From Dyella kyungheensis (GTDB lineage Bacteria > Pseudomonadota > Gammaproteobacteria > Xanthomonadales > Rhodanobacteraceae): 64,000 nt of DNA. The stretch covers positions 1,065,630-1,129,629 of the forward strand of contig NZ_JADIKC010000003.1 in assembly GCF_016905005.1 (NCBI RefSeq), read 5' to 3'. A program made the position numbers and the translations under genes. Below the pieces are notes generated by a model. That model was not told the origin of the DNA, did not search any database, and saw nothing but the letters and a program-made list of their open reading frames with translations. Positions 27,407-34,859 of this stretch are shown piece after piece (position 1 is the stretch's first letter; each line of letters opens with the position of its first letter).

Positions 27407-28555
27407 ATGAACAAAAATATTGACGAATTCGCCACGGCGGATGGGAACACCGAAATGAAGATGGAACAATGCGCCGCACCTGGCGCTCGCCGGTCGGCAA
27501 AACGTATCGGAGCGCTTGCGCTGTTTGCACTGGCGACGCTTGTGGCGCCTCTGCACGCCTGGGCTACTTGCACGGTATCCGCTGCCCTTAATGGCCCAGC
27601 GCTTGTTCCCAATTACAGAATCTATGAGTTTCCCGGGTTTACCCTCAACGTCACGGCTGCTCAGATCGCGGGTGCGATTGGCACACCGATAGGCCCGCCG
27701 ATAACGATGAGTATCGGTAATCCGGGCCTGAGGACATATTGGAAATGCACCTCGGGCAGCGGCACGGTATTTCGTGGTTCGGCGGATACCCGCACGGCTC
27801 CTACCGACATCGTCTATCCGACGACCATCCCGGGTATCGGATACAAGATTACGTCGGGCGTGCCGCCCCCGTACTACCCCGTCACTATTGGTAGCATCAG
27901 TCAATCAATTACCTACGCCGATGCCTATATTCAGTTCTACAAGACCGCGAACACCGTGGGCAGCGGCAGCTTCAGCGGATACCCGATTACCGCGGCGGAT
28001 GGTTCGACGGTAAGCAATACCGTGGCTGGCGCCTGGTCCGAGGGCTACCAGACCTTGGTCTTGGTGTTCAAGATGACGGGTGCCATCAACATTATTGTCA
28101 ACAACCCGGCCTGTACCGTCACTGCGCCGAATCCTATCCCGGTACCCATGGGGACGGCTGGCGTCAGTACTTTCAGTGGCATTGGCACCACCTCGACGAT
28201 ACCCAAAGCCAGTTTCAATATTACTTTGCATTGCAGCGCGGGCGATCCAGGCACGAGCACTCCAGTTTCCGTTGGCCTGACGGATTTGAATAATCCCACC
28301 AACACCAGCGATCTTCTGCCGTTGGATCCTTCATCGAGCGCCAGTGGCGTAGCCATCCGAGTCTACAACGGTGCGAACGCGGTGCATTTTGGCCCCGCCG
28401 ATTCGAGCAACCCCAATAAATGGGCTGTCACGACGATGCAGGCAAGCGGCGGCGATATCGCTATTCCCCTGACCGCGGCCTATGTGCAGACGGACTCTAC
28501 GATCAACGCGGGCACCGTCAAAGCCTATGCCACTTTTACTATGACGTATCAATAG
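27407..28555 (+). CDS. Fimbrial tip adhesin, two-domain
   Basis: About 382 residues. A long N-terminal leader with a hydrophobic run (IGALALFALATLVAPLHAWA) is followed by an adhesin-like domain with its own Cys pair (TCTVSAALN, YWKCTSG), then a C-terminal pilin domain starting near NNPACTVTAPNPIPVP with a second Cys in TLHCSAGD and ending in TMTYQ, again with a penultimate Tyr. This two-domain design is that of FimH/PapG-like tip proteins. The start at 27407 is one of three nearby ATGs (27377, 27407 and one further in). The receptor cannot be predicted. It ends the operon and is followed by a strong terminator. Confidence 0.88.
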   Translation: MNKNIDEFATADGNTEMKMEQCAAPGARRSAKRIGALALFALATLVAPLHAWATCTVSAALNGPALVPNYRIYEFPGFTLNVTAAQIAGAIGTPIGPPITMSIGNPGLRTYWKCTSGSGTVFRGSADTRTAPTDIVYPTTIPGIGYKITSGVPPPYYPVTIGSISQSITYADAYIQFYKTANTVGSGSFSGYPITAADGSTVSNTVAGAWSEGYQTLVLVFKMTGAINIIVNNPACTVTAPNPIPVPMGTAGVSTFSGIGTTSTIPKASFNITLHCSAGDPGTSTPVSVGLTDLNNPTNTSDLLPLDPSSSASGVAIRVYNGANAVHFGPADSSNPNKWAVTTMQASGGDIAIPLTAAYVQTDSTINAGTVKAYATFTMTYQ

Positions 28556-28574
28556 TCAAAGCGGCACTCAGTAG

Positions 28575-28607
28575 AAAAAGCGCACTGCTAGCGGTGCGCT
28601 TTTTTTG
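28575..28607 (+). terminator. Rho-independent terminator of the fimbrial operon
   Basis: AAGCGCAC (28578-28585) pairs with GTGCGCTT (28594-28601) across an 8-nt loop and runs into seven T residues, with A residues on the 5' side. A canonical intrinsic terminator. Confidence 0.93.
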
Positions 28608-28700
28608 GTGCCATGAAGGTTTGTAGGAACGGTGACGAAGAAGCGCTGGCGATCTTCATCGGGGCGCACCGCAAACGATTGTTTTCTCGCTGAGAAGATT

Positions 28701-28839
28701 GGTGCCAGGGACAATTACCGAAGAAGATTGGTGCTGGGACCGGGAAATGGTGCCCGGGAAATGGTGCCAGGGACAATCGGGAAATGGTGCCAGGGACAAT
28801 TAACGGCGGCTTTTCTAAATGGTGCCGGGGACAATTAAC
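28701..28839 (-). repeat. Left cluster of the AATTGTCCCTGGCACCATTT motif (minus orientation)
   Basis: Clear copies start at 28701, 28759, 28782 and 28817, with decayed ones at about 28729 and 28745. The motif is an imperfect palindrome around GTGCC-A-GGGAC. Spacing is irregular, unlike a CRISPR. Together with short flanks it fills the ~100-bp stretch after the fimbrial terminator. Confidence 0.88.
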
Positions 28840-29013
28840 CAGCTGGGCGACCTGCGGGGCGCACTGCGGCGAAGCGCCCAGTCCGTTCCTCCACCCACGA
28901 GCGAAATCGGTCGGTTCCGAGCGCCTTCTGCTGGTGTAGATAGCTGCGAATCTCCGCGACAAGATGATCGGGAAGCGCTTCATCGAAGAGCGCGCGGTAA
29001 TTGGCGGCACGCG
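28817..29013 (-). pseudogene. Duplicated 3' end of the RAYT gene with its repeat
   Basis: This 197-bp segment matches 29019-29215 with about five differences. It starts with the ~20-bp motif and contains the last ~60 codons of the transposase, with no start or catalytic part. The frame stays open, so it is recent. It is a tandem copy of the transposase 3' end plus the adjacent motif at a 202-bp period. Confidence 0.9.
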
Positions 29014-29036
29014 ACTGGAAATGGTGCCAGGGACAA

Positions 29037-29720
29037 TTAACCAGTCGGGCGACCTGCGGGGCGCACTGCGGCGAAGCGCCCAGTCCGTTCCTCCACCCAC
29101 GAGCGAAATCGGTCGGTTCCAAGCGCCTTCTGCTGATGTAGATAGCTGCGAATCTCCGCGACAAGATGATCGGGAAGCGCTTCATCGAAGAGCGCGCGGT
29201 AATTGGCGGCACGCGTGGAGGCATCCGGACCAAGCGCGAGGTATTCCGAGTGCGGTGTGAGCAGTGTGTCCGCACACCCGTCGGCATTGGCGCCATGGCT
29301 TGACCAGGGGTAGTCGCTTGGATGCGCCACCATCCATGCGCGCACAGGGTTGAGTTCGATATAGCGGCTACATGCCAGGAAGTAGCGATCCGAATCCACC
29401 AGGCAGGCCTTATAGCGGCCTTCCCACAGTGTTCCTGTGCGCCCATGGCGGTCGTTGAAGTAACTCGCGAAATTGCGCCCGAACGCATGCATCAATCGCG
29501 ATATCGCACCTGGCTCACCCGGCGTAAGCAAAAGATGGGTGTGATTGCTCATCAACACGTAGGCATGCAGTCGACAACCAAAACGTGGCAGGGACCGTCG
29601 CAAAAACTGAAGATAGCGCTGCCGATCGTCGTCGTCGAGAAAGCATGGCAGTCGGTTGTTTCCCCGCTGCACGACGTGCTGCGGAATGTCGGCAATATCG
29701 TGACGCGGAGGGCGAGCCAT
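29037..29720 (-). CDS. REP-associated tyrosine transposase (RAYT, Y1/HUH superfamily)
   Basis: A 227-residue IS200-like single-strand nuclease. Signature residues: RGNNR near the N-terminus, the metal-binding HUH-type pair His60-x-His62 in MSNHTHLLL, and the candidate nucleophile Tyr120 in SRYIELNPVRAW, followed by WSSH. RAYTs are thought to move REP-like sequences. The stop codon (TAA) lies inside a copy of the flanking motif at 29019-29038, so gene end and repeat overlap. The last ~70 residues are also present as a duplicate just downstream. An ATG four codons upstream is possible. Intact and presumably active, but not shown. Confidence 0.92.
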   Translation of the reverse strand: MARPPRHDIADIPQHVVQRGNNRLPCFLDDDDRQRYLQFLRRSLPRFGCRLHAYVLMSNHTHLLLTPGEPGAISRLMHAFGRNFASYFNDRHGRTGTLWEGRYKACLVDSDRYFLACSRYIELNPVRAWMVAHPSDYPWSSHGANADGCADTLLTPHSEYLALGPDASTRAANYRALFDEALPDHLVAEIRSYLHQQKALGTDRFRSWVEERTGRFAAVRPAGRPTG

Positions 29721-30143
29721 GCTCGAAAGCATGGCCTACCAGGGGGCCTGTAACGATAGGGGCGAGCTTCAGTTTGCCATCATCCGAGGAGGCAACGCGG
29801 TGTCAGACGTCCCGCAGAATTTGTCTCGGACAGGGGAGATCGCCCGTAAATTATCCATGGCCCATCTCCTGAAATTGTCCACCGGTAATTGTCCCTGGCA
29901 CCATTTCTCACCGACATTCGATCGGTCCGGCGCCGTCACATACCGCCTCACCCAGGCGGACACCCATCTCACCGATCCCCGACAGACGCTCCCAACCCCG
30001 CTTGTTACGGTCACCTAGTCACTCGCGCTGTCGCGTTGCACGCCATCGCGAATGACCATGACTCCCAAGTCATGAGGCGCGAGCCGTGAGTGCTACCAAC
30101 ACCCACGACCCGCTAACCATCAACAACTTCTTAGGAGTTGATC
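29721..30143. other. Non-coding part of the island
   Basis: About 420 bp with one clear motif copy (29887-29906), a decayed copy just before it (about 29848-29880), and a 7-bp stem CATGACT/AGTCATG at 30057-30074. A second stem ATCAAC/GTTGAT (30119-30142) encloses the AGGAG ribosome-binding site of the next gene. No gene seen. Confidence 0.5.
29887..29906 (+). repeat. Single AATTGTCCCTGGCACCATTT motif copy upstream of the RAYT gene
   Basis: An exact motif copy, in the plus orientation used by the right-hand cluster, about 170 bp beyond the transposase start. With the minus-orientation copy at 29019-29038 it brackets the transposase gene. Confidence 0.85.
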
Positions 30144-30488
30144 ATGGCTATCCACGATCATACGGTACGTATTCGCTCGTCCGTTCCCCCTGACGACATC
30201 CTCACTCCTGCGCCTGATGACCCGTCATCCACAGCGGTGGCATGGCCCGAAACCCTGCGTCACAGCACTCGCGGTGATATCGCCCTGGCGGTGCTCGCCC
30301 TCACGCGCCTGCGTCTCGACAGCGAGCAGTGCCGCCACGCGCAAGCGCGGGGATTCCCCGGCAGGCCACTGCTATGGCCGCTTCCCGTGGCCGTCACAGC
30401 CAGCCTGGGCACGGCGATCCACTGTCTGCAGCAGTACGCCCGCCTGCTCGGTGAAGAGCCTCGAGTGAACACCACACGCCTCCGATGA
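30144..30488 (+). CDS. Hypothetical protein
   Basis: A 114-residue protein I do not recognise. It has a good ribosome-binding site (AGGAG, 7 nt before the ATG at 30144). The first half is polar and Pro/Asp-rich; the second half (DIALAVLALTRLRLDSEQ, VAVTASLGTAIHCLQQYARLL) looks helical. It lies in the repeat island just before the HigA-like gene but has no resemblance to HigB toxins. Confidence 0.55.
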   Translation: MAIHDHTVRIRSSVPPDDILTPAPDDPSSTAVAWPETLRHSTRGDIALAVLALTRLRLDSEQCRHAQARGFPGRPLLWPLPVAVTASLGTAIHCLQQYARLLGEEPRVNTTRLR

Positions 30489-30627
30489 TCGCCATTGCAG
30501 CGCATCGGCCGGCAGGGCGATGCGCCGCACTCGGGTGATCACCGACGAAGCTATTAAGCATTCACTGACACGGAGCGCTGTAAGCGCCTATCCGCTGCGC
30601 GGCCGTGTCCGACAGGGAGGAATACCC

Positions 30628-30942
30628 GTGGAACTGATCCAGCTCACCCCGCATTCGGAAGTGGACCCCTCGCAACCGCTGCGAGCCCCCGGCGACATCC
30701 TGCTGCACGCCTACCTGATCCCGCACGCACTCAACCCCGCCCAACTCGCCCGTCGCACTGGCATACCCGCCGACCACATCAAAGCCTTCATCGCCGACAC
30801 CCACCCCATCACTCCCAAGACCGCGCTGCGCCTTTCCCTCATCTTCGACACCACCGCCTTTTATTGGCTGGCACCTCAAGCGCGGTACGATCTGGAGAGG
30901 GCGAAGCCTGCGATCCGCGCCTATCGTCCGCTCGTTGATTGA
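30628..30942 (+). CDS. HigA/VapI-like antitoxin-family XRE regulator (orphan)
   Basis: A 104-residue DNA-binding protein. ILLHAYLIPHALNPAQLARR begins a helix-turn-helix of the HigA type (TGIPADHIKAFIADTHPITP), and ALRLSLIFDTTAFYWLAPQA is the C-terminal family motif normally written FWLNLQ. The best start is GTG at 30628, with GGGAGGAA before it; ATG starts upstream lack such a site. No HigB-type toxin is adjacent, so it may be a remnant or a stand-alone regulator. Its last ~18 codons and the following repeats are duplicated immediately downstream. Confidence 0.82.
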   Translation: MELIQLTPHSEVDPSQPLRAPGDILLHAYLIPHALNPAQLARRTGIPADHIKAFIADTHPITPKTALRLSLIFDTTAFYWLAPQARYDLERAKPAIRAYRPLVD

Positions 30943-31172
30943 GTGAGTTGGGGGGTAAATTGTCCCTGGCACCATTTCGAAGGGGGTTAATTGCCCCCGG
31001 CAAATTGTCCCTGGCACCATTTCGCAAGTTCGATACGATCTGGAGAGGGCGAAGCCTGCGATCCGCGCCTATCGTCCACTCGTTGATTGAGCGAGTTAGG
31101 GGGTTAATTGTCCCTGGCACCATTTCGAAGGGGGTTAATTGCCCCCGGCAAATTGTCCCTGGCACCATTTCG
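30886..31172 (+). repeat. Tandem duplication of the HigA-like gene 3' end with its repeats
   Basis: Copy one (about 30886-31024) and copy two (31034-31172) match with a handful of differences at a 148-bp period. Each contains the last ~57 bases of the gene with its stop codon, then two motif copies separated by a GGGGGTTAATTGCCCCC-like stem. The second copy has no start and is a fragment. Confidence 0.9.
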
Positions 31173-31316
31173 CACCATTTCGCAGCAGGGGGGCTAATTG
31201 TCCCTGGCACCATTTCGGGGCAAATTGTCCCTGGCACCATTTCGGTTAATTGTCCCTGGCACCATTTCCCTAATTGTCCCTGGCACCATTTCCCTAATTG
31301 TCCCTGGCACCATTTC
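30958..31316 (+). repeat. Right cluster of the AATTGTCCCTGGCACCATTT motif (plus orientation)
   Basis: Copies near 30958, 31002, 31106, 31151, 31196, 31222, 31247, 31271 and 31297. The last five are nearly back-to-back at ~25-bp spacing. The cluster ends inside the 3' end of the hemerythrin gene. Read on the other strand each copy can encode MVPGTI or NGARDN, so the open frames crossing this cluster are artefacts. Confidence 0.92.
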
Positions 31317-31782
31317 CCTTTCGCTGCTTGCCTTGTGCAAGCAGCTCCTTTTTCCGTTCCGCCATGCTCTCGCCCAGCGACTGCAGCGTGGCCTTGTCGA
31401 GTAGTTGCTTCGCCTGCTTGAACAGGTCGCCTTCCTCTTCTTCGATATGGTGCTCGATGAGTTCCTTGAGCACTTTCGCGCGGCCCGAGAATTTCTCGGA
31501 GTTGGGCTCGGTCTTGAATAGGTCGGGCAGCACCAGGTCTTCCGCGGCGCGGTGTTCTTCCAGCGCCTCGTAGTACATCTTCTCTTGCTCCTTGCCGCCC
31601 GCTTCGCGGTAGGCCGGATAGAAGATCTCTTCCTCGATGGTGGTGTGCGCGTGCAGCTTGTGCTGGATGGTGTCGATCAGCTCCGCGCGTCGCTTCACCG
31701 CGCGAGACGTCGTTTCCGACAGCTCCTCAAGAAGGTCCTTGACCTCTTTGTGGTCGGATTTCAGTAATTGGATGGCGTCCAT
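31294..31782 (-). CDS. Hemerythrin HHE-domain protein with repeat-derived C-terminus
   Basis: A 162-residue four-helix protein with the His/Glu pattern of di-iron hemerythrins: LKSDHKEVKDLLEEL, HKLHAHTTIEEEIFYPAYRE, EALEEHRAAEDL and ELIEHHIEEEEGDLF. Such proteins bind O2 or NO or buffer iron. The final residues (KGNGARDN and the TAG stop) come from the last motif copy of the right repeat cluster, so the original end was lost or replaced. The ATG at 31782 (MDAIQLLKSD) gives the usual family start; the frame is open further upstream. Confidence 0.9.
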   Translation of the reverse strand: MDAIQLLKSDHKEVKDLLEELSETTSRAVKRRAELIDTIQHKLHAHTTIEEEIFYPAYREAGGKEQEKMYYEALEEHRAAEDLVLPDLFKTEPNSEKFSGRAKVLKELIEHHIEEEEGDLFKQAKQLLDKATLQSLGESMAERKKELLAQGKQRKGNGARDN

Positions 31783-32146
31783 GATGCGGCCCTTGGCTGA
31801 GTTGGTCGCTACATCGTGCGACAAGGCGCGTGAGGCCACGGGCGCAAGGGCGAGAAGCTGCCGTCAATGCGGGGTTCGCCGTTTAGGCTGCAACGGTGGC
31901 AGTCCGGCCGAGAAAAGTTAGGCCAGGCGCTAACGGGCGACCGCGACGGACGTGGTTATTCCATGGGTCGTCCGTCTCTTTTGCGGCCCGAGCAGCCGCC
32001 AGCTCGCGCACATCGATGTGATGCCTCCGTCATCATCGGTGAGCTATATCACCGGCCACGCGTGTGGCGGGCGCGGCGGGTGAGGGCGGTCTTGATCGCA
32101 TGGGACATCGCGCGCGTGCACTGGATGCGGGTGATCGGGAGCGACG
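31783..32146. other. Divergent intergenic region
   Basis: About 360 bp between the hemerythrin and extensin-like genes; should hold both promoters. No repeat copy, RNA gene or convincing frame seen. Confidence 0.5.
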
Positions 32147-32836
32147 GTGCGTTATCTGGCATGGACATTCGCATTGATCGTGCTGGTGGCCGCTGCGGTG
32201 CTCGCGGCGGGTTGGCGTCCGCCTTATCACTACAACCCCTGGGCTGCGCTCGATCTGCGCGCCGAGCCGGATTGGCTGACGCGCTTTCGCCTGTATCGGT
32301 TGGCTCGGGCGCCAGACCAATGCCTCGCTGCGTTGGAGCGCAGCGGTGCGTCATTCACATCCGTACCCGACAAGCAGGCGCCGGATGGATGCGGATGGCA
32401 GCATGGCGTGATGCTCCGGAGCACGGGCGTGGCCCGGCTTGAGCGACCGACCGTGGTGACCTGTCCATTGGCCGCATCGCTGGTGATGCTGGACTTGCAT
32501 GTGCTCCAGCCCAGCGCACAGGCGGCGTTTGGCAGCGGCGTCAGCACCATCGAGCACGTGGGCAGCTATAACTGCCGCGCCGTCAAAGGCGACGACGGCA
32601 GTGCGCTGAGCAGCCATGCGCAGGCGCGCGCCATCGACGTCACCGGCTTTCGCCTGAAGAACGGCGATGACATCACCGTGGCGCGCGATTGGCGGCGCCC
32701 GCCGGCTGGGCCGTTCCTGCGCGACGCGCAAGCTCAGGCGTGCTCCTATTTCGGCATCGTGCTCGGGCCTGATTACAACGCTGCCCATGCGGGGCATTTT
32801 CATATGCAGGCGGGCAGCGCCGGATGGTGCCGATAA
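32147..32836 (+). CDS. Extensin-like family protein
   Basis: A 229-residue protein with an N-terminal membrane anchor (YLAWTFALIVLVAAAVLAAG) and a periplasmic Extensin-like C-terminal domain. Conserved features include CGWQHGVML, VTCPLAASLVMLDLHVLQPS, VGSYNCRAVKG, SHAQARAIDVTGF and HAGHFHMQ, with His and Asp residues arranged as in D-Ala-D-Ala-type zinc peptidases and several paired Cys. It probably acts on peptidoglycan, but the substrate is unproven. The start is GTG at 32147 with GGGAGC upstream. Confidence 0.85.
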   Translation: MRYLAWTFALIVLVAAAVLAAGWRPPYHYNPWAALDLRAEPDWLTRFRLYRLARAPDQCLAALERSGASFTSVPDKQAPDGCGWQHGVMLRSTGVARLERPTVVTCPLAASLVMLDLHVLQPSAQAAFGSGVSTIEHVGSYNCRAVKGDDGSALSSHAQARAIDVTGFRLKNGDDITVARDWRRPPAGPFLRDAQAQACSYFGIVLGPDYNAAHAGHFHMQAGSAGWCR

Positions 32837-32942
32837 ACGCGTCGCAATATTTCCCGTGAGGGCGCTCGCGACAATCGCATGAGTCGATATTGACGGTGGA
32901 AAAACTATTAATGGCGCCCTCAAAAGAAGGAGGGCGTGAGCC

Positions 32943-33731
32943 ATGCATCAACTATGGACTGTGACCGGGTTGACGCCGGCCATGCTTACCACCTGGGCCG
33001 TGCGCCTCGCCTGCGCGCTGCTGGTGGCGCTGATCGGGTGGTGGCTGGCGCGATGGTTGGGCCGCGCCTCGTCACGCGTACTGCAGCATGAGCACACCGA
33101 TCCCATCCTTGCGGGATTTCTGCGCAATATCACCTTTACCGCGGTGCTGGTGCTGGTGCTGGTCGAATCGCTGGAGATTGTCGGCATCCCCTCCACCTCG
33201 CTGTTGGCGGCGGTGGGTGCGGCAGGATTGGCGATTGGCCTGGCGCTCAACTCGTCGTTGTCGCATATCGCGTGGGGCGTGATCCTGGTGGTATTCCGGC
33301 CATTTCGCGTGGGCGACACGGTGACCTTGAACGGTATCGATGGCACCGTCGAGTCGCTCAACCTCATGCATACGCACATGCGGACCGCGGACAATCGGGA
33401 AGTGGTGATCCCCAACGGCACGGTGGGCGGCAACCCGATCTACAACGCCAGCCTCACGGGTCAGCACCCGTTCGATTATCGCTTCGCGCTGCCTTTCAAC
33501 ATCGACCTGGACAAGACGATTGCGCTTATCGACGGGGTACTTCGCCGCCGCACCGATCTGCCTGGCGATGCGCCTCCCATGGTCGATGTGGTGGGTTTTT
33601 CCGCCAATGGCGTCGTGGTGTCCGTGCACGGTGCGCTGACGGCCAGGACGTCGCCGCGGTTGCAGCATGAAGTGCTCAGTGCCGTGCAGCAGGCACTCCA
33701 CGGCGAAGGCGTGGTCCCGGTAGCGGTTTAG
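32943..33731 (+). CDS. Small-conductance mechanosensitive channel (MscS family)
   Basis: A 262-residue inner-membrane channel that opens on hypo-osmotic shock. It has three membrane segments, the pore helix VGAAGLAIGLALNSSLSHIA with the Gly/Ala packing pattern of MscS TM3, and the beta-domain sequence VFRPFRVGDTV, MRTADNREVVIPNGTVGGN. The length is close to E. coli MscS. A strong AAGGAGGG site precedes the ATG. It stands alone. Confidence 0.93.
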   Translation: MHQLWTVTGLTPAMLTTWAVRLACALLVALIGWWLARWLGRASSRVLQHEHTDPILAGFLRNITFTAVLVLVLVESLEIVGIPSTSLLAAVGAAGLAIGLALNSSLSHIAWGVILVVFRPFRVGDTVTLNGIDGTVESLNLMHTHMRTADNREVVIPNGTVGGNPIYNASLTGQHPFDYRFALPFNIDLDKTIALIDGVLRRRTDLPGDAPPMVDVVGFSANGVVVSVHGALTARTSPRLQHEVLSAVQQALHGEGVVPVAV

Positions 33732-33870
33732 CCTTGAACTCAATGCGCGGGCGGCGTATGAGGCTTGGTTTAACCGCCTCCTTATCTTTAAACACGAAAT
33801 TCTTCACCATTTGGTTCGTCGGCCCGTTTTATTCTTTCGTGGCAATAACGGGCCACGAGGAAATCCAGCG

Positions 33871-34158
33871 ATGCTTGAGATCGTCGGCGTGCACCAGGGC
33901 GTCATCTACAACGCAAGCTATGTTGTTGAGGGGGAGGAGACGAGGTGGCGGGCCTCCCTCCGGCGTGGAGAAGACAGTTTTTCACGCGAGGGCCGGCTTA
34001 TGCATGGTTGGCTGGATGAGGCCGATGTCCGCAACCGAGTGCACATCGCCGTCCAGCTGTACATCGAGGAGATATCCTCGGGTCAAGCCACACCCTCGGT
34101 GCCAATCGTCCTGACTGGCCCGCAAGAAGTGAAAACGAACAACCAGGATGCTCCCTAG
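33871..34158 (+). CDS. Hypothetical protein
   Basis: A 95-residue protein I do not recognise, soluble and without signal peptide. The ATG at 33871 has GAGGAAAT eight bases upstream; the frame is open further upstream without a better site. Sequence such as YIEEISSGQATPSVPIVL suggests a small beta-rich domain. Convergent with the following minus-strand pair. Confidence 0.6.
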   Translation: MLEIVGVHQGVIYNASYVVEGEETRWRASLRRGEDSFSREGRLMHGWLDEADVRNRVHIAVQLYIEEISSGQATPSVPIVLTGPQEVKTNNQDAP

Positions 34159-34192
34159 CATCGGCGTGGCCGACAGCGTTGATCCCCGCCTG

Positions 34193-34855
34193 CTACAGGG
34201 CCACATTGAGACCGACGGTGACCCAGCGGCTATGCGTCGAAGCATCGCTGCGACCTGCGATCAGGTCGAGGCTATCCTCTTTGCGGAACGACCAGCGGAC
34301 ACCCGCCTGCGTCAGCGACAGGCCGTTCCACGGCCGGATATGTTCCAGGATCACCGCCAGGTCATCGGTCGCTTTGTATTTGACGCCCTCGCCGAATAAC
34401 GGACGCCAGCCCTTCGAGGGAGCGAAGATTTCTCCCAGGTCCATGTTCAGCGCCCATCGACTGTCGCTGTTGGGTGTCCAGGTGAGCGCGGCATAGGTGT
34501 TCTTGGAGGTGACGTGTCCGTTGGACCATGTCGCTCCCACGTTCACGGCCACGCCCAACGCATGGTGTTCGCCGTCGACGATCATCCATTTCACGGCGGG
34601 GCTTTCCTGGTGCTGATAGGGAGAGCTTTGACCCGCGAGGCCCAGCGACCATTCGACTGGACCAGTGCTGCAGGCAGGCAGCGTGTAGAGTGCTTGTTGA
34701 CCGCCTGAGAGGACTTGCAGCCAGCTCTGCACCTGGCATTGTCCGGCCGGTGTTATCGACGCATCGTCGACCAGGTAGGCGCCGGTGCCAGCGCGCGCCA
34801 GGCCCGGTAAAAGACATGGCGTAACAAGCCATAGCGCCCACACTTTCCACTGCAC
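34193..34855 (-). CDS. Exported beta-rich protein, probably outer membrane
   Basis: A 220-residue protein starting at GTG, with a signal peptide (ALWLVTPCLLPGLARAG) and then alternating amphipathic strands ending in WVTVGLNVAL, a barrel-like C-terminus. Internal repeats of aromatic/hydrophobic strands (YAALTWTPNSDSRWALNMDL) support an outer-membrane barrel. It starts 4 nt after the stop of the Nramp-related transporter gene, so the two are co-transcribed; it may supply a metal or substrate path, by inference only. Confidence 0.7.
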   Translation of the reverse strand: MQWKVWALWLVTPCLLPGLARAGTGAYLVDDASITPAGQCQVQSWLQVLSGGQQALYTLPACSTGPVEWSLGLAGQSSPYQHQESPAVKWMIVDGEHHALGVAVNVGATWSNGHVTSKNTYAALTWTPNSDSRWALNMDLGEIFAPSKGWRPLFGEGVKYKATDDLAVILEHIRPWNGLSLTQAGVRWSFRKEDSLDLIAGRSDASTHSRWVTVGLNVAL

Positions 34856-34859
34856 GCTG

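Larger units (their letters stand above)
28701..31316. mobile_element. Repeat island around a RAYT transposase
   Basis: The interval is framed by two clusters of the same ~20-bp motif in opposite orientation (AAATGGTGCCAGGGACAATT on the left, AATTGTCCCTGGCACCATTT on the right), with about seven copies left of the transposase and about ten right of it, some degenerate. Inside lie the transposase, a small hypothetical gene and an orphan HigA-like gene, plus two duplications of gene 3' ends. I did not find a defined target-site duplication, so the exact unit that moves is unknown. Confidence 0.55.

Noticed and set aside
30562-31421. Open frames beginning MVPGTI or MSLAPF near the right repeat cluster
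   Set aside because: These residues are direct translations of the motif; the frames are repeat artefacts.
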